This document shows positions 12,506-20,848 of a DNA stretch of 40,160 nucleotides, in pieces. The stretch lies in IMG/VR virus record IMGVR_UViG_3300037071_001475, positions 1 through 40,160 of that record; one strand, 5' to 3'. The position numbers and the translations under genes were made by a program. Source of the stretch: a virus. The notes under the pieces are model-generated. The model made no database searches, had not been told where the DNA came from, and saw only the letters and a program-made list of their open reading frames with translations. Each line of letters opens with the position of its first letter. Within the stretch, counting starts at the first letter, position 1.

Positions 12506-13213
12506 ATGAGACTCACCATCAAGGCGCTGCTCCTCGCAGTCGCCCTCGTTCTCGTCACCGGGCTCGCAGCCAAGGCCGATCCCGTCACTCAGTTCGAGTG
12601 GGACAGGACCGGAGCCGAGCTTCTGCCGTGTGCATCGGATGCGCTTTGGGTGCTGTCCCCAGGCGAGGGGATCGACAACGCCACCATCGGGATCAACGAC
12701 GACGACGGAGAGGCCGACGGTCATGCCTGGGGGATGTTGAAGAACTGGGATGACCTGACTTGGTACATCACCACCACCGAACCCATCGCCACGACCGACG
12801 AGGTGCTGGTGGCCTACCTCGGGACGGCCGAGGTTGCACCGACGTTGACGCTCACCGGGTGTGTCGGTGCTGAGACTCCACCGACCGGTGGTGGCGGAGG
12901 TGGCGGAAGCACCGAGCCGCCCGCACCCGCTCCTCCAACGCAGACGATCAGTTGGGACATCGGGTTCCAGATCGCCACCGGGCACCTGACGAACGTCGTG
13001 GCGAAGTACCGACTGACTTGCTCGAACGGTACAGACACCCTGATCGTGAAGGGACGGGTGAAGGGAAAGACGCCGCTCGTGCGCTCTCTGAATCCGACCC
13101 TCGCCGATGCAACGTCATGCCACCTGCGGGTAGTTGCGAAAGACGTGAGGCCGTGGGTGAACCTGCACCATGCCCAGCGACCGATCGTGACCACATGGGT
13201 CACGCAGAACTGA
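12506..13213 (+). CDS. Secreted two-domain protein with poly-Gly linker
   Basis: 235 aa from ATG at 12506, chosen for the AGGAAGGACA ribosome site; an earlier ATG at 12476 lies in the promoter. Residues 1-24 are a signal peptide (MRLTIKALLLAVALVLVTGL, AAKA then DP). An N-terminal domain of about 95 residues with two Cys is followed by a Gly/Pro linker (residues ~124-143, a run of seven Gly) and a C-terminal beta-rich domain with a Cys pair. No anchor follows, so it is likely released or wall-associated. It is one of only two plus-strand genes and has its own promoter, consistent with separate timing such as expression during lysogeny. Function unknown. Confidence 0.8.
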   Translation: MRLTIKALLLAVALVLVTGLAAKADPVTQFEWDRTGAELLPCASDALWVLSPGEGIDNATIGINDDDGEADGHAWGMLKNWDDLTWYITTTEPIATTDEVLVAYLGTAEVAPTLTLTGCVGAETPPTGGGGGGGSTEPPAPAPPTQTISWDIGFQIATGHLTNVVAKYRLTCSNGTDTLIVKGRVKGKTPLVRSLNPTLADATSCHLRVVAKDVRPWVNLHHAQRPIVTTWVTQN

Positions 13214-13224
13214 AGGAGGACCAG

Positions 13225-13428
13225 ATGCTCGGATACGAAAGCGTCCCCCAATGGCAGGTTTGGATCGGGGACATGGTGCGCGCAGTCGAGGCGAACGGCC
13301 TGCTCGTCATGGTGGCGATCACGGCGGTCGTCCTCGGCGTGATGTTCATCAGGGATCTACGGCGCAAGGCGAAGGCCCAGCGCGACATCGAAGACGCCTA
13401 CGGCCTCCCGCGGCCGCCACACTCCTGA
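13225..13428 (+). CDS. Single-pass membrane protein
   Basis: 67 aa from ATG at 13225, preceded by a strong AAGGAGG. Residues 22-45 (ANGLLVMVAITAVVLGVMFI) form one transmembrane helix, followed by a basic cytoplasmic segment (RDLRRKAKAQRDIED). It lies 11 nt after the secreted protein gene and shares its operon, which ends at the bidirectional terminator. Secreted plus membrane protein pairs with their own promoter can act in superinfection exclusion; this is inference from context. Confidence 0.75.
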   Translation: MLGYESVPQWQVWIGDMVRAVEANGLLVMVAITAVVLGVMFIRDLRRKAKAQRDIEDAYGLPRPPHS

Positions 13429-13432
13429 GACG

Positions 13433-13469
13433 ACGAAAGCCCCCGACCCTTGAGGCCGAGGGCTTTCGT
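13433..13469. terminator. Bidirectional terminator between convergent operons
   Basis: Perfect 10-bp stem ACGAAAGCCC/GGGCTTTCGT (13433-13442 with 13460-13469) around a GC-rich inner loop. It lies 4 nt after the plus-strand operon and 20 nt after the last minus-strand lysis gene. No long T-run is present, as is usual in high-GC phages. Confidence 0.75.
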
Positions 13470-13489
13470 GTTGCAGGGTGCGGGTGACC

Positions 13490-13873
13490 CTACGGGGTAG
13501 ATTCTGCTGGTGCCTGGTAGCTGAAGTACGTCACGCCGAATGCCAGCACCGCAGCCACCAGCGTGGGGACGGCGATCCGCTCGATGGCGACGACGTCGGC
13601 CCAGGTGTTCACCACCACGGCACCGACACCGCCCACGATCGCCTCGACCGCCGAGCGGGTCGCCTTGGCTACCGCCGTGGTGGCCGGCGAGGTCGCGAAC
13701 GACCAACCCACCGCCACGAGCGCGCCGATCAGCGCCAGGACCAAGGCCAGACCGGCCTTGGCCGATGACGCCTCGAACCCCTCGACCGTCCAGTCGAGCC
13801 CCTGCAGCGTGATGAGCGCAGCGCCCGCGAGTTGCGCGAACGTGCGAGCGAATATGTTCAGGTACTCCTTCAC
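13490..13873 (-). CDS. Holin-like membrane protein
   Basis: 127 aa, GTG at 13873 in a GTGA overlap with the WPP-family gene, after a GGAGG site. Hydrophobic segments at about 12-26 (amphipathic), 40-60 (AGLALVLALIGALVAVGWSF), 75-90 (AIVGGVGAVVVNTW) and 98-118 (IAVPTLVAAVLAFGVTYFSY) give two to three membrane passes. The N-terminus FARTFAQLAG is typical of actinophage membrane proteins of the lysis region. It is the last gene before the terminator. A holin is likely, but other membrane genes in the cassette compete for that role. Confidence 0.65.
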   Translation of the reverse strand: MKEYLNIFARTFAQLAGAALITLQGLDWTVEGFEASSAKAGLALVLALIGALVAVGWSFATSPATTAVAKATRSAVEAIVGGVGAVVVNTWADVVAIERIAVPTLVAAVLAFGVTYFSYQAPAESTP

Positions 13874-14058
13874 TCTGGTTCACCTCCTTGATGTGTCATG
13901 TCGCCACGCTCCCCCGCGTGGGACTGCGTGTGGTCATCGAGTGCTTTGAGGACGGTTGAGAGCATCGCGATGCAGAGCTTGAGGTGGTTGGTGAGTTCGA
14001 CTATCTGGTCGTTCAGGCTCATGGCCCCGCGCTCCCACTCGGGAGGCCATTCCGCCAT
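13870..14058 (-). CDS. Small WPP-family helical protein, lysis-region copy
   Basis: 62 aa, ATG at 14058, 3 nt after the upstream stop. It begins MAEWPPEWERGAMSL and continues NDQIVELTNHLKLCIAMLS, aligning with the protein at 1955-2107 over about 45 residues. The tail is His/Gly-rich. Soluble, helical, no enzyme motif. Its place between two membrane proteins of the lysis cassette suggests a link with lysis timing, but the second copy in the early region argues for a more general role. Confidence 0.65.
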   Translation of the reverse strand: MAEWPPEWERGAMSLNDQIVELTNHLKLCIAMLSTVLKALDDHTQSHAGERGDMTHQGGEPE

Positions 14059-14061
14059 GGG

Positions 14062-14863
<802 letters not shown>

Positions 14864-14877
<14 letters not shown>

Positions 14878-15205
14878 CGTCACCTCCGACCTGCGTGTCG
14901 TGTGCCCGGCGCAGGAGTTTGGCGAGCGCGTAGATCCCCAGCGGCCACGCCACCGAGGCGAGCGGCAGACGCCAGGTGATGGGGTCACCCTGGACGGCGC
15001 GGTCGAAGATGAACGCCCACAACCCCGCGCACAAGATGACATAGGACACCGTGATCGCCAGGACGTGCGCTGTCGAGGCGTAGGCCCCCGGCTTGAAGTG
15101 CCCGTGGACGTAGAACCACGCGATCGTGAGCGCGAACCCCATGTCGAACGCGCCCATCCCGAGGACGAACACGCGCCAGATGCGCAGGAAGTCATCCCCG
15201 GTCAT
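14864..15205 (-). CDS. Multi-pass membrane protein of the lysis cassette
   Basis: 113 aa from ATG at 15205 (ATGA overlap). Hydrophobic stretches at about 11-32 (VFVLGMGAFDMGFALTIAWF), 46-67 (VLAITVSYVILCAGLWAFIF) and 80-95 (ASVAWPLGIYALAKLL) give three transmembrane helices, followed by a hydrophilic tail (RRAHDTQVGGDDANR). Its position two genes downstream of the endolysin makes it a holin or antiholin candidate. Confidence 0.7.
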
Positions 15206-15405
15206 CTGGGACCCCCGTTGCGACGACGGATGTTCTCCGCCCACAACCCCCCGAGGACCGCCATCATCGCCCCGTTCACCAGGAGCAGGCCAGTCGAGTC
15301 TTGACGCGCCGGGGCGATGAGTAACGAGGCGAACGAGACAGTCCAGACCGCGGCCACGACGTAGGCGAGCACGACCTTGACTCGTCCGAGAGGGTCATCA
15401 GCCAT
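15202..15405 (-). CDS. Two-helix membrane protein, holin candidate
   Basis: 67 aa from ATG at 15405. Two hydrophobic helices, about 10-30 (VVLAYVVAAVWTVSFASLLI) and 38-57 (GLLLVNGAMMAVLGGLWAE), are followed by a basic C-terminus (NIRRRNGGPR), the classic layout of class II holins. It lies after the M15 endolysin and a 39-aa membrane gene, and the next gene begins with an ATGA overlap. Confidence 0.75.
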   Translation of the reverse strand: MADDPLGRVKVVLAYVVAAVWTVSFASLLIAPARQDSTGLLLVNGAMMAVLGGLWAENIRRRNGGPR

Positions 15406-15525
15406 TCACTTCTTCTTCATCCTGGAGCGGATCCAAAGCCCCACGACGGTCGCGATGAGGACACCACCGGCCGCGAAGCCGATGATGAACACGACGTCTT
15501 CCGTCTCGGTGGTGGCACCGAACAT
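15406..15525 (-). CDS. 39-aa membrane peptide after the endolysin
   Basis: ATG at 15525 overlaps the endolysin stop (TGATG); TGA is followed at once by the ATG of the next gene. The product begins MFGATTETEDVVFIIG, continues with FAAGGVLIATVVGLW and ends IRSRMKKK: one transmembrane helix with an acidic N-terminus and a basic C-terminus. Charge placement fits N-out/C-in insertion. Probably a lysis regulator or small holin. Confidence 0.65.
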   Translation of the reverse strand: MFGATTETEDVVFIIGFAAGGVLIATVVGLWIRSRMKKK

Positions 15526-16160
15526 CAGTGGGCCGGGACCTTACCTTCTACAGCGATCCTTGCGTCGTTCCAGCCCCGCTTGACCGGGCCTTCCTTCGCG
15601 GGTTCCTTCTCTCCGCGCATGTACCGCTGGAAGCCCTCGACCCACTTGAGTTGGTTCTCCTGCTCCTTGTTGAGCGACACAAGCATCTCCTTCGCCTTGG
15701 CCGTCATGGCTGCCGCATCCGCTGGCGTGCCCATGAACTCGAAGTGCATCGCGTCCTTGCGCCCCGAGTAGTTGCCGCCCCATCGCCAGCCGTATTCGTT
15801 CCAGAGCGGTCCGACCCAGGCCGGCATCTCCCACGAGATCGCACCGAGCGGGTTCACCGGAGCGTTCAGGTCGACGGCGAGCCCCCAGGAGTGGTTGGAT
15901 GGAACGCTGGTTCCGCGGATCGCCCGACAGCCGTACCCCCAGCACCAGCCGGGATGCATCAGGTAGCCGCGTTCCTCCGTCTCCGTCAGCAGCGCAACGC
16001 AGAGGTCGATCACCTCTATCCGCAGCCCCGCGGGGAACGCGATACCACCGTTCTGCCCGCTGAACACGAACGACTCCATCATGTGCGAGGAGCAGTACGG
16101 CCAACCGGATCCCCATCCGCGTTGTGCTGCGGAGAGCGAGGAATCGAGGTTGATGCTCAT
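15525..16160 (-). CDS. M15-family peptidoglycan peptidase endolysin
   Basis: 211 aa from ATG at 16160 (ATGA overlap with the minor tail gene). The D,D-/L,D-peptidase metal site is complete: H90 in SNHSWGLAVDLN, D97, and H139 in DAMHFEF. This is the M15 (VanY/L-alanyl-D-glutamate peptidase) pattern with zinc bound by His, Asp and His. The C-terminal 45 residues (KEMLVSLNKEQENQLKWVEG onwards) are helical and may form a wall-binding or dimer region. There is no signal peptide, so release needs a holin. It cleaves stem-peptide bonds at the end of infection. It is encoded at the end of the tail operon, followed by membrane genes. Confidence 0.88.
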   Translation of the reverse strand: MSINLDSSLSAAQRGWGSGWPYCSSHMMESFVFSGQNGGIAFPAGLRIEVIDLCVALLTETEERGYLMHPGWCWGYGCRAIRGTSVPSNHSWGLAVDLNAPVNPLGAISWEMPAWVGPLWNEYGWRWGGNYSGRKDAMHFEFMGTPADAAAMTAKAKEMLVSLNKEQENQLKWVEGFQRYMRGEKEPAKEGPVKRGWNDARIAVEGKVPAH

Positions 16161-17818
16161 CCCGTGCCCACGCTCCAGCCGCTCTGTTCCCCTGCGAAGA
16201 AGCCGATGACGTCTACGCGGTGAACCTCGCTCCCCGCTGCTGCGGATACGACGACGAGGACCGTGGCGAACGCGGCAGATGCCGGCGCGATCGCGGTGAC
16301 GGCGCTCGTCACGGTCACATCTCCGTCGTCCTCAACGTTGCCCGCAGACGAGGAGAGGATGCTGCCGCCCGAGTCACGCCAGACGAGCTCGACATGGCAG
16401 TCCCTGCCGCCGCCCGCTTTGAGGAACGAGGCCATCGCGGAGTAGACGGACCCAGGGACGACCGCGAGTTGCGTGTTCGGAGTGGTGGATGCCGACATAT
16501 CTCCAGCGCCGGTCGCCGTCATGGTCATGATCCCTGCGCCGTAGACCATGAGGGACGTCGACCGTGCGACCGTGCAGTTCGCGACGGCTACCCAACCGGT
16601 GGTGTTGGTATCGAGGCTCGATTGGTTCAGGGTCAGCAGGTTGACCGAAGGCGTAGCCGAGAGCCTCCAGACCACGCTCCAATCCCACAGACGCCCCGAC
16701 GTGATCGTGATGCCTTGGATGACCGAGTCCTGCTCGATCAGCTGCCCCGGTAGCGGCCGACGCCTCACGACGATCCGGTCCAGCAGGTCCTTGCTCAGGA
16801 TGTCGTTCCACTCCACGTCATCACGGACACCGACCTCCATGCCCGTGATCCGTTGACGGGGGGTGGAGAAGCGTGCGAGGTAATCCCATGCGCGGGTCGC
16901 CATCTCCGGGGTGGAGTTCAGCACCGTAGGCACGGTCGTCGGGCGAACCCGGTAGTGATCTTGGCTCACGGGGTCGATGACCACGTAGTCGGCCACGTTG
17001 GGCGAGGTCATCGTGACCTCGTTCCAGATATCGGACTCGTCGTAGTCGAACTCGAGCCGCTGATATTGACGCTCGTCGGCTTCGTCTCCCCAGACCTGCG
17101 CGGCACCTGGAGGATTCGCTGCGACATGGTCAGCGCCGTAGAAGGTCAACGTGCCATCACGAGCGACGAAGAACAGGCCTCCTTCGCTGGCGTCGATCTC
17201 CTGGAGCGCGGAGAGTTTCACGTTGAGGCTACCGCCGGCCGCGGCGACCTGATAAGAGCCGGCCTCGATGGTTCGCTCATCGACAGGCCAGTCCATGTAG
17301 TCAAGGATCTCCGCCACCGCGCTGTCGCTGTTGCCCGAGACCGCTGGTACGCCTCTAGACAGTGCGAGCAACTTGAAGGCATCCACCGCTCGCACCGTCG
17401 TCGTGGCCTCGGGATTGGGCGAGGGCTGCGGGTCCCAGTTCTGCTGCCAACTCTCGACGAAACCAGTGAACAGGTCGATCGCCGAGGAGGAACCCCCCAG
17501 CACATCTGTTCCACCGACGAAGGAGTCCCCGATGTAGAACGTCCCCACGTCGCTTTGGGAGAACGTGCGGATACGGATGCGCCGCATCGGCCTGATCCCT
17601 GGGTAGTACGGTCCGTCGGTCTTCGTGGGGTCGAACTGGCCGAGCGAGTTGTCGAATACGAACGTCGCCAAGCCGGCCTCGACACGGTCCAACTCCCTGC
17701 TGCCGCCACGGGAGATCGAGAAGCTCTTGAGCCGCACCGTGATATCGAGCCACTGGGGAGTCTCGAAAGGATCGGTGAACGGCGAGAACTCCACCGTGAC
17801 GTCGGGGAACACGATCAT
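16157..17818 (-). CDS. Minor tail protein, probable distal-tail/baseplate hub component
   Basis: 553 aa from ATG at 17818 (ATGA overlap). It begins MIVFPDVTVEFSPFTDP and soon has a SRGGSRELDRVEAGLATFVF block typical of actinophage minor tail proteins encoded near the tape measure. The region FTGFVESWQQNWDPQ followed by VRAVDAFKLLALSRG resembles phage tail hub folds. The C-terminal ~150 residues (NQSSLDTNTTGWVAVANCT onwards) look like a carbohydrate-binding jelly-roll of the CBM type. Probably part of the tail tip that contacts the host surface. Confidence 0.75.
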   Translation of the reverse strand: MIVFPDVTVEFSPFTDPFETPQWLDITVRLKSFSISRGGSRELDRVEAGLATFVFDNSLGQFDPTKTDGPYYPGIRPMRRIRIRTFSQSDVGTFYIGDSFVGGTDVLGGSSSAIDLFTGFVESWQQNWDPQPSPNPEATTTVRAVDAFKLLALSRGVPAVSGNSDSAVAEILDYMDWPVDERTIEAGSYQVAAAGGSLNVKLSALQEIDASEGGLFFVARDGTLTFYGADHVAANPPGAAQVWGDEADERQYQRLEFDYDESDIWNEVTMTSPNVADYVVIDPVSQDHYRVRPTTVPTVLNSTPEMATRAWDYLARFSTPRQRITGMEVGVRDDVEWNDILSKDLLDRIVVRRRPLPGQLIEQDSVIQGITITSGRLWDWSVVWRLSATPSVNLLTLNQSSLDTNTTGWVAVANCTVARSTSLMVYGAGIMTMTATGAGDMSASTTPNTQLAVVPGSVYSAMASFLKAGGGRDCHVELVWRDSGGSILSSSAGNVEDDGDVTVTSAVTAIAPASAAFATVLVVVSAAAGSEVHRVDVIGFFAGEQSGWSVGTG

Positions 17819-18675
17819 GCGAGCAGGCGGTACTCGAGGTATGAGTTCTCGAGCATCTTCATCGTGTTGGCGTCGGAGCTGGACTGCGCCCACTGCAACT
17901 GGAAGTCGCCAGCCGTGGCAGCGGTGCTCACGATCCCGTCCACGATGTTGACCGTCGGGGATTGGCTGATGGAGAACGACATCTCGGTGGTCGGGCCGTC
18001 CGACACCGACCGTATCGACCCGGAGGCCAACCGCCAGATAGCGCCGCTCGGCGCCGTGAAGTTCACCTTCATGGAGTTGTTCGTGCTCGGCTGGGTCATC
18101 ATCAGGACGAACTTGACCTGCCACGCGCCGTTCGAGGTCATCGTGAGCTTCAGATGATCGTCGTTCTGGAGTGCGGTGGAGGAGGTGACCGATTCATCTG
18201 CCGTCTTCACGACAAGCGTGGATGCCCCTGCCACCGAAGGAACCTGGACGATGATGCGCCGGTCATATATCTGCGTCGAGCCGATCGTGGTATCGGTCGC
18301 GGGTACGTAGACCTGTGCGAGTGCAACCGAGAGCGCAGGGAGCGCAGGTTCCAGAGGTGCCGCTGCGGGTGTGCCAGCGACAGCCGACTTCACACCGGAG
18401 GAGTTGACGACGACGAGATCGATGCGGGGGTTCGTCGCATCCGCCGCCGTGATGGTGACGTTGCCAGAGCTCACCGCCACTTCGGAGAACAGCCAGTAGA
18501 TCACCCCTGATGCGACCGCGACGGTCATGTCCGGGGAGCCCTGAGCCGTGACGGCACAACCGCTCTTGACACCGGTCAGACTCGCGGGCTGGGAGAGGAT
18601 CAGGAGGTCGGTCGAGAAGAGCCGCGCCTGACCATCATAGGCTGCGTCGACTCTGTTCGGAAGGGTGAACGCCAT
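17815..18675 (-). CDS. Minor tail/baseplate structural protein
   Basis: 286 aa from ATG at 18675, 11 nt after the tape measure stop. It starts MAFTLPNRVDAAYDGQARLF and has the beta-rich, Thr/Ser/Val-rich composition of tail structural proteins (TITAADATNPRIDLVVVNSS; DTTIGSTQIYDRRIIV). The segment NPRIDLVVVN followed by an acidic YDRR motif occurs in phage upper-baseplate or fibre-attachment proteins. It lies between the tape measure and the larger minor tail protein, the usual place for distal tail components. No enzyme motif. Confidence 0.7.
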   Translation of the reverse strand: MAFTLPNRVDAAYDGQARLFSTDLLILSQPASLTGVKSGCAVTAQGSPDMTVAVASGVIYWLFSEVAVSSGNVTITAADATNPRIDLVVVNSSGVKSAVAGTPAAAPLEPALPALSVALAQVYVPATDTTIGSTQIYDRRIIVQVPSVAGASTLVVKTADESVTSSTALQNDDHLKLTMTSNGAWQVKFVLMMTQPSTNNSMKVNFTAPSGAIWRLASGSIRSVSDGPTTEMSFSISQSPTVNIVDGIVSTAATAGDFQLQWAQSSSDANTMKMLENSYLEYRLLA

Positions 18676-18686
18676 GAGCTACGCTC

Positions 18687-20288
18687 CTAGAGGCCGAGTG
18701 TGAGATTCCGTCGTTTCAGCTCGAGCAATGTGTCTCGCAAGAAGCGGGGCAGATCGTTCTGATGCACCAGAGTGCCGGCGTTGACGGTCACATTCACCGT
18801 TCCCAGTCCACCTCCGTCCGAGAGCGGGATCACCGCCTCCGGCCCCGACTCTCCGATCAGCGCGAACGTCGGACGTCTGACGATCCCGCCCTCCGCCATC
18901 TGCTGGTGCGAACCCGGCATGAGCGGTCCACCCTGGACGTTCACCTGTGTCGTGACCGCGGTGGGGATGTCGCGGAGAGCCTCGATGTAGTTGCGGACGA
19001 CCCCGATCAGGTCCTTGATCTGCGCCTGGGACAGGCCGGCGTTGGCCGCCATCTTGCGGAACTGATCGAGCACGTTGCCGACCGTTGCTTGGCCCGTCTT
19101 GAAGTCCTCGATCAACGACCCGAACTCACCGCGCACGTTGATGAAAGCGTTGACGACGGCGAGCTCCTTGTCATGGAGCTCCGCAGCCGTGGTCGAGGAA
19201 TCACGTTGGGCTTCCGCGAGATCGTGCTGCGCGTCCTTGAGGTTCAGCACCGCACCGATGAGACCGGGGAGATCCTTGGTGAGTTCTCTCGCGGCATCGG
19301 CTGCTTCCTTCTCTGCATCGGCCATCGCCTGTGCAGCCTCAGCCGCTGTCTGGGTCGACCCACCGAACATGTCGATGAGCGGGATCAGATCCTCTGTCGT
19401 CCCGGCGTAGGTGGCGGTCTTGACCTCCACATCCCCAAGCAGTTCAGCGAACTTGTGCGAGTAGTCGAGCAGCAGCGTGAACGGGGTCAAGAGCGTCTGT
19501 ACGGCGTTGCCGATGGAGAACAATCCGCTGCCGGTGTCCGGCAATACATCCCCGAGGGATTGGAAGATCGTGATGATGTCGCTGCCGGCCTGCACCAGCT
19601 TCTCGAATATCGGGATGAGGAACTGCCCGATCTCCTCTTGCAGGTCGTTCAGCCGGGCACGGAAGATCTCCATCTGCCCTGCGGATGTCTCGCCGAACGC
19701 CTGGGCAGCACCGCCGACCTTGTCTTGCAACGCTCCCATGATCGTCGCGAGGTCCGCCGCTCGGTCACCGGTCGCGGTGAACTCGATGCCCACCGACTTG
19801 AGCGCGCGGGTGTTCCCCAGGAGCGCTTTCCCGATGGCCTCCGCGGCGGGAGCAGCTTCTTGTCCGGTGGCACGCGCGAAGTCCAACACCAACGGAACGA
19901 GGGTCCGCATCTGGGACTCGGTGAGGTCGAACCGAGCCAGCGCTGCATCGGCCGCCAGGATCTCCTCGTCCTGGAAACCCGTGAGGCTCTGCAGAGCGGT
20001 CGCCTGCTCCTCGTATGCGCCGGTCGCTCCGCCCACCGCGATGCGTAGTTGCGCGAGAACCGTCTCGGATTCCTGGAACGCTTTGATCGAGGACGATGCG
20101 AAGCCCGCAACCGCGACCCCCGCCAGGGTCCAGGGCGAGGTGAGCGCGGACGTGATGCCCTGGCTGAACCTGTTGACGGTCCCCTGGATGCCGGTGGTGG
20201 CCTTCTGCACACCCGCCTGCACGCCGGTGGCGAACTTCGTCATATCCGGCACGATGGACACGAACGCGGATCCAGCGTTGACCGGCAT
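18687..20288 (-). CDS. Tail tape measure protein
   Basis: 533 aa, ATG at 20288, 3 nt after the stop of the frameshifted chaperone. N-terminal MPVNAGSAFVSIVPDMTKFATG and the following Gln/Gly-rich helix are typical of tape measures. A hydrophobic segment lies at 48-70 (LTSPWTLAGVAVAGFASS). Long alpha-helical regions (AIGKALLGNTRALKSVGIEF; MEIFRARLNDLQEEIGQFLI) and a C-terminal Gly-rich region follow. Tape length sets tail length. Using the usual 0.15 nm per residue, about 530 residues implies a tail near 80 nm, short for an actinophage siphovirus. Gene order supports the call. Confidence 0.92.
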   Translation of the reverse strand: MPVNAGSAFVSIVPDMTKFATGVQAGVQKATTGIQGTVNRFSQGITSALTSPWTLAGVAVAGFASSSIKAFQESETVLAQLRIAVGGATGAYEEQATALQSLTGFQDEEILAADAALARFDLTESQMRTLVPLVLDFARATGQEAAPAAEAIGKALLGNTRALKSVGIEFTATGDRAADLATIMGALQDKVGGAAQAFGETSAGQMEIFRARLNDLQEEIGQFLIPIFEKLVQAGSDIITIFQSLGDVLPDTGSGLFSIGNAVQTLLTPFTLLLDYSHKFAELLGDVEVKTATYAGTTEDLIPLIDMFGGSTQTAAEAAQAMADAEKEAADAARELTKDLPGLIGAVLNLKDAQHDLAEAQRDSSTTAAELHDKELAVVNAFINVRGEFGSLIEDFKTGQATVGNVLDQFRKMAANAGLSQAQIKDLIGVVRNYIEALRDIPTAVTTQVNVQGGPLMPGSHQQMAEGGIVRRPTFALIGESGPEAVIPLSDGGGLGTVNVTVNAGTLVHQNDLPRFLRDTLLELKRRNLTLGL

Positions 20289-20291
20289 GAC

Positions 20292-20848
20292 TCACCTCCC
20301 CATACGTGCGAGACGGTCGAGGTCTTCCCTCGAGGAGAACTCCTTCTTCGTGGGCTCCCGGATCGCCCGATGTACGGCGGAGTCCGGGGGAAGGTTCATC
20401 AGCAACGCACGTAAGCGCCGCATCCCTAGGGGCTCATGCCCCCAGAGTGCGGCGCTCAGGTCGATGCCGTAGCTTCCTTGGAACGCGGCTTCTGTGGCCT
20501 CGAACCGTTCTGCGACGAACGCTCCGAGGCCGGCGATTCCCCCATGTCTGTGAACCCGTACTCCCTCGGTAGGCCGGTGAGGAGTTCCATGATGTCGGGC
20601 ATGGACGGCCCGTGAGCCATGAACGCCGGGTATCCCTCACCCAGCAACGGCTCAAGGACGCCCATAACATCCTCGAAGACAGCCGATGAACCTGCGGCGA
20701 TGTTCTCGAGCAGGGACAGCAGACGGTGTCCGACCTCGAAGGGAAGTTCGACGGGGAGCTCGAACGTATCCCCGCCGAATCGGATAGGTTCGGGGTGTTC
20801 GCCAGCAGCCTCGCGCCTCGCAGCCTTCGCGGCGTCGAGGTCGATCAT
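20292..20848 (-). CDS. Tail assembly chaperone, -1 frameshift fusion product (gpGT-like)
   Basis: The ATG at 20848 starts a 130-aa zero-frame product. A slip of -1 at GGGGGAA (20543-20537) leads into an 82-codon frame that has no start of its own and ends at TGA 20292, 3 nt before the tape measure. The extension has strong protein character (GIAGLGAFVAERFEATEAAF; WGHEPLGMRRLRALLMNLP; EFSSREDLDRLARMGR), the helical pattern of T-domains in siphovirus chaperones. The fusion is about 185 aa. Position between tail tube and tape measure is the canonical one. The shift is predicted, not shown. Confidence 0.85.
20456..20848 (-). CDS. Tail assembly chaperone, unshifted G-like form
   Basis: 130 aa, ATG at 20848 in an ATGA overlap with the tail tube gene. 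An N-terminal acidic/basic stretch (DLDAAKAARREAAGEHPEP) and a beta segment (IRFGGDTFELPVELPF) are followed by a helix (VGHRLLSLLENIAAGSSAVF) and FMAHGPSMPDIMELLTGLP, typical of phage tail chaperones. The last 25 residues in this frame are Ser/Lys/Arg-rich and look disordered, as expected beyond the shift site. It would bind the tape measure during tail assembly and is not part of the virion. Confidence 0.88.
   Translation of the reverse strand: MIDLDAAKAARREAAGEHPEPIRFGGDTFELPVELPFEVGHRLLSLLENIAAGSSAVFEDVMGVLEPLLGEGYPAFMAHGPSMPDIMELLTGLPREYGFTDMGESPASERSSQNGSRPQKPRSKEATAST
20537..20543 (-). promoter_or_regulatory. Slippery site for -1 ribosomal frameshift
   Basis: On the minus strand GGGGGAA is read G-GGG-GAA in the chaperone frame. 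Slipping one base back gives GGG then GGA and opens the 82-codon extension. G-rich slippery runs are usual in high-GC phages. Confidence 0.7.

Noticed and set aside
12212-13428. Proof of temperate lifestyle
   Set aside because: A regulator-like switch and surface proteins are suggestive, but I find no integrase, partition genes or attachment site.
20434-20670. Separate small gene in the chaperone region
   Set aside because: It is in the +1 frame, Arg/Ser/Trp-rich, without coupling. The -1 frame carries the true extension.
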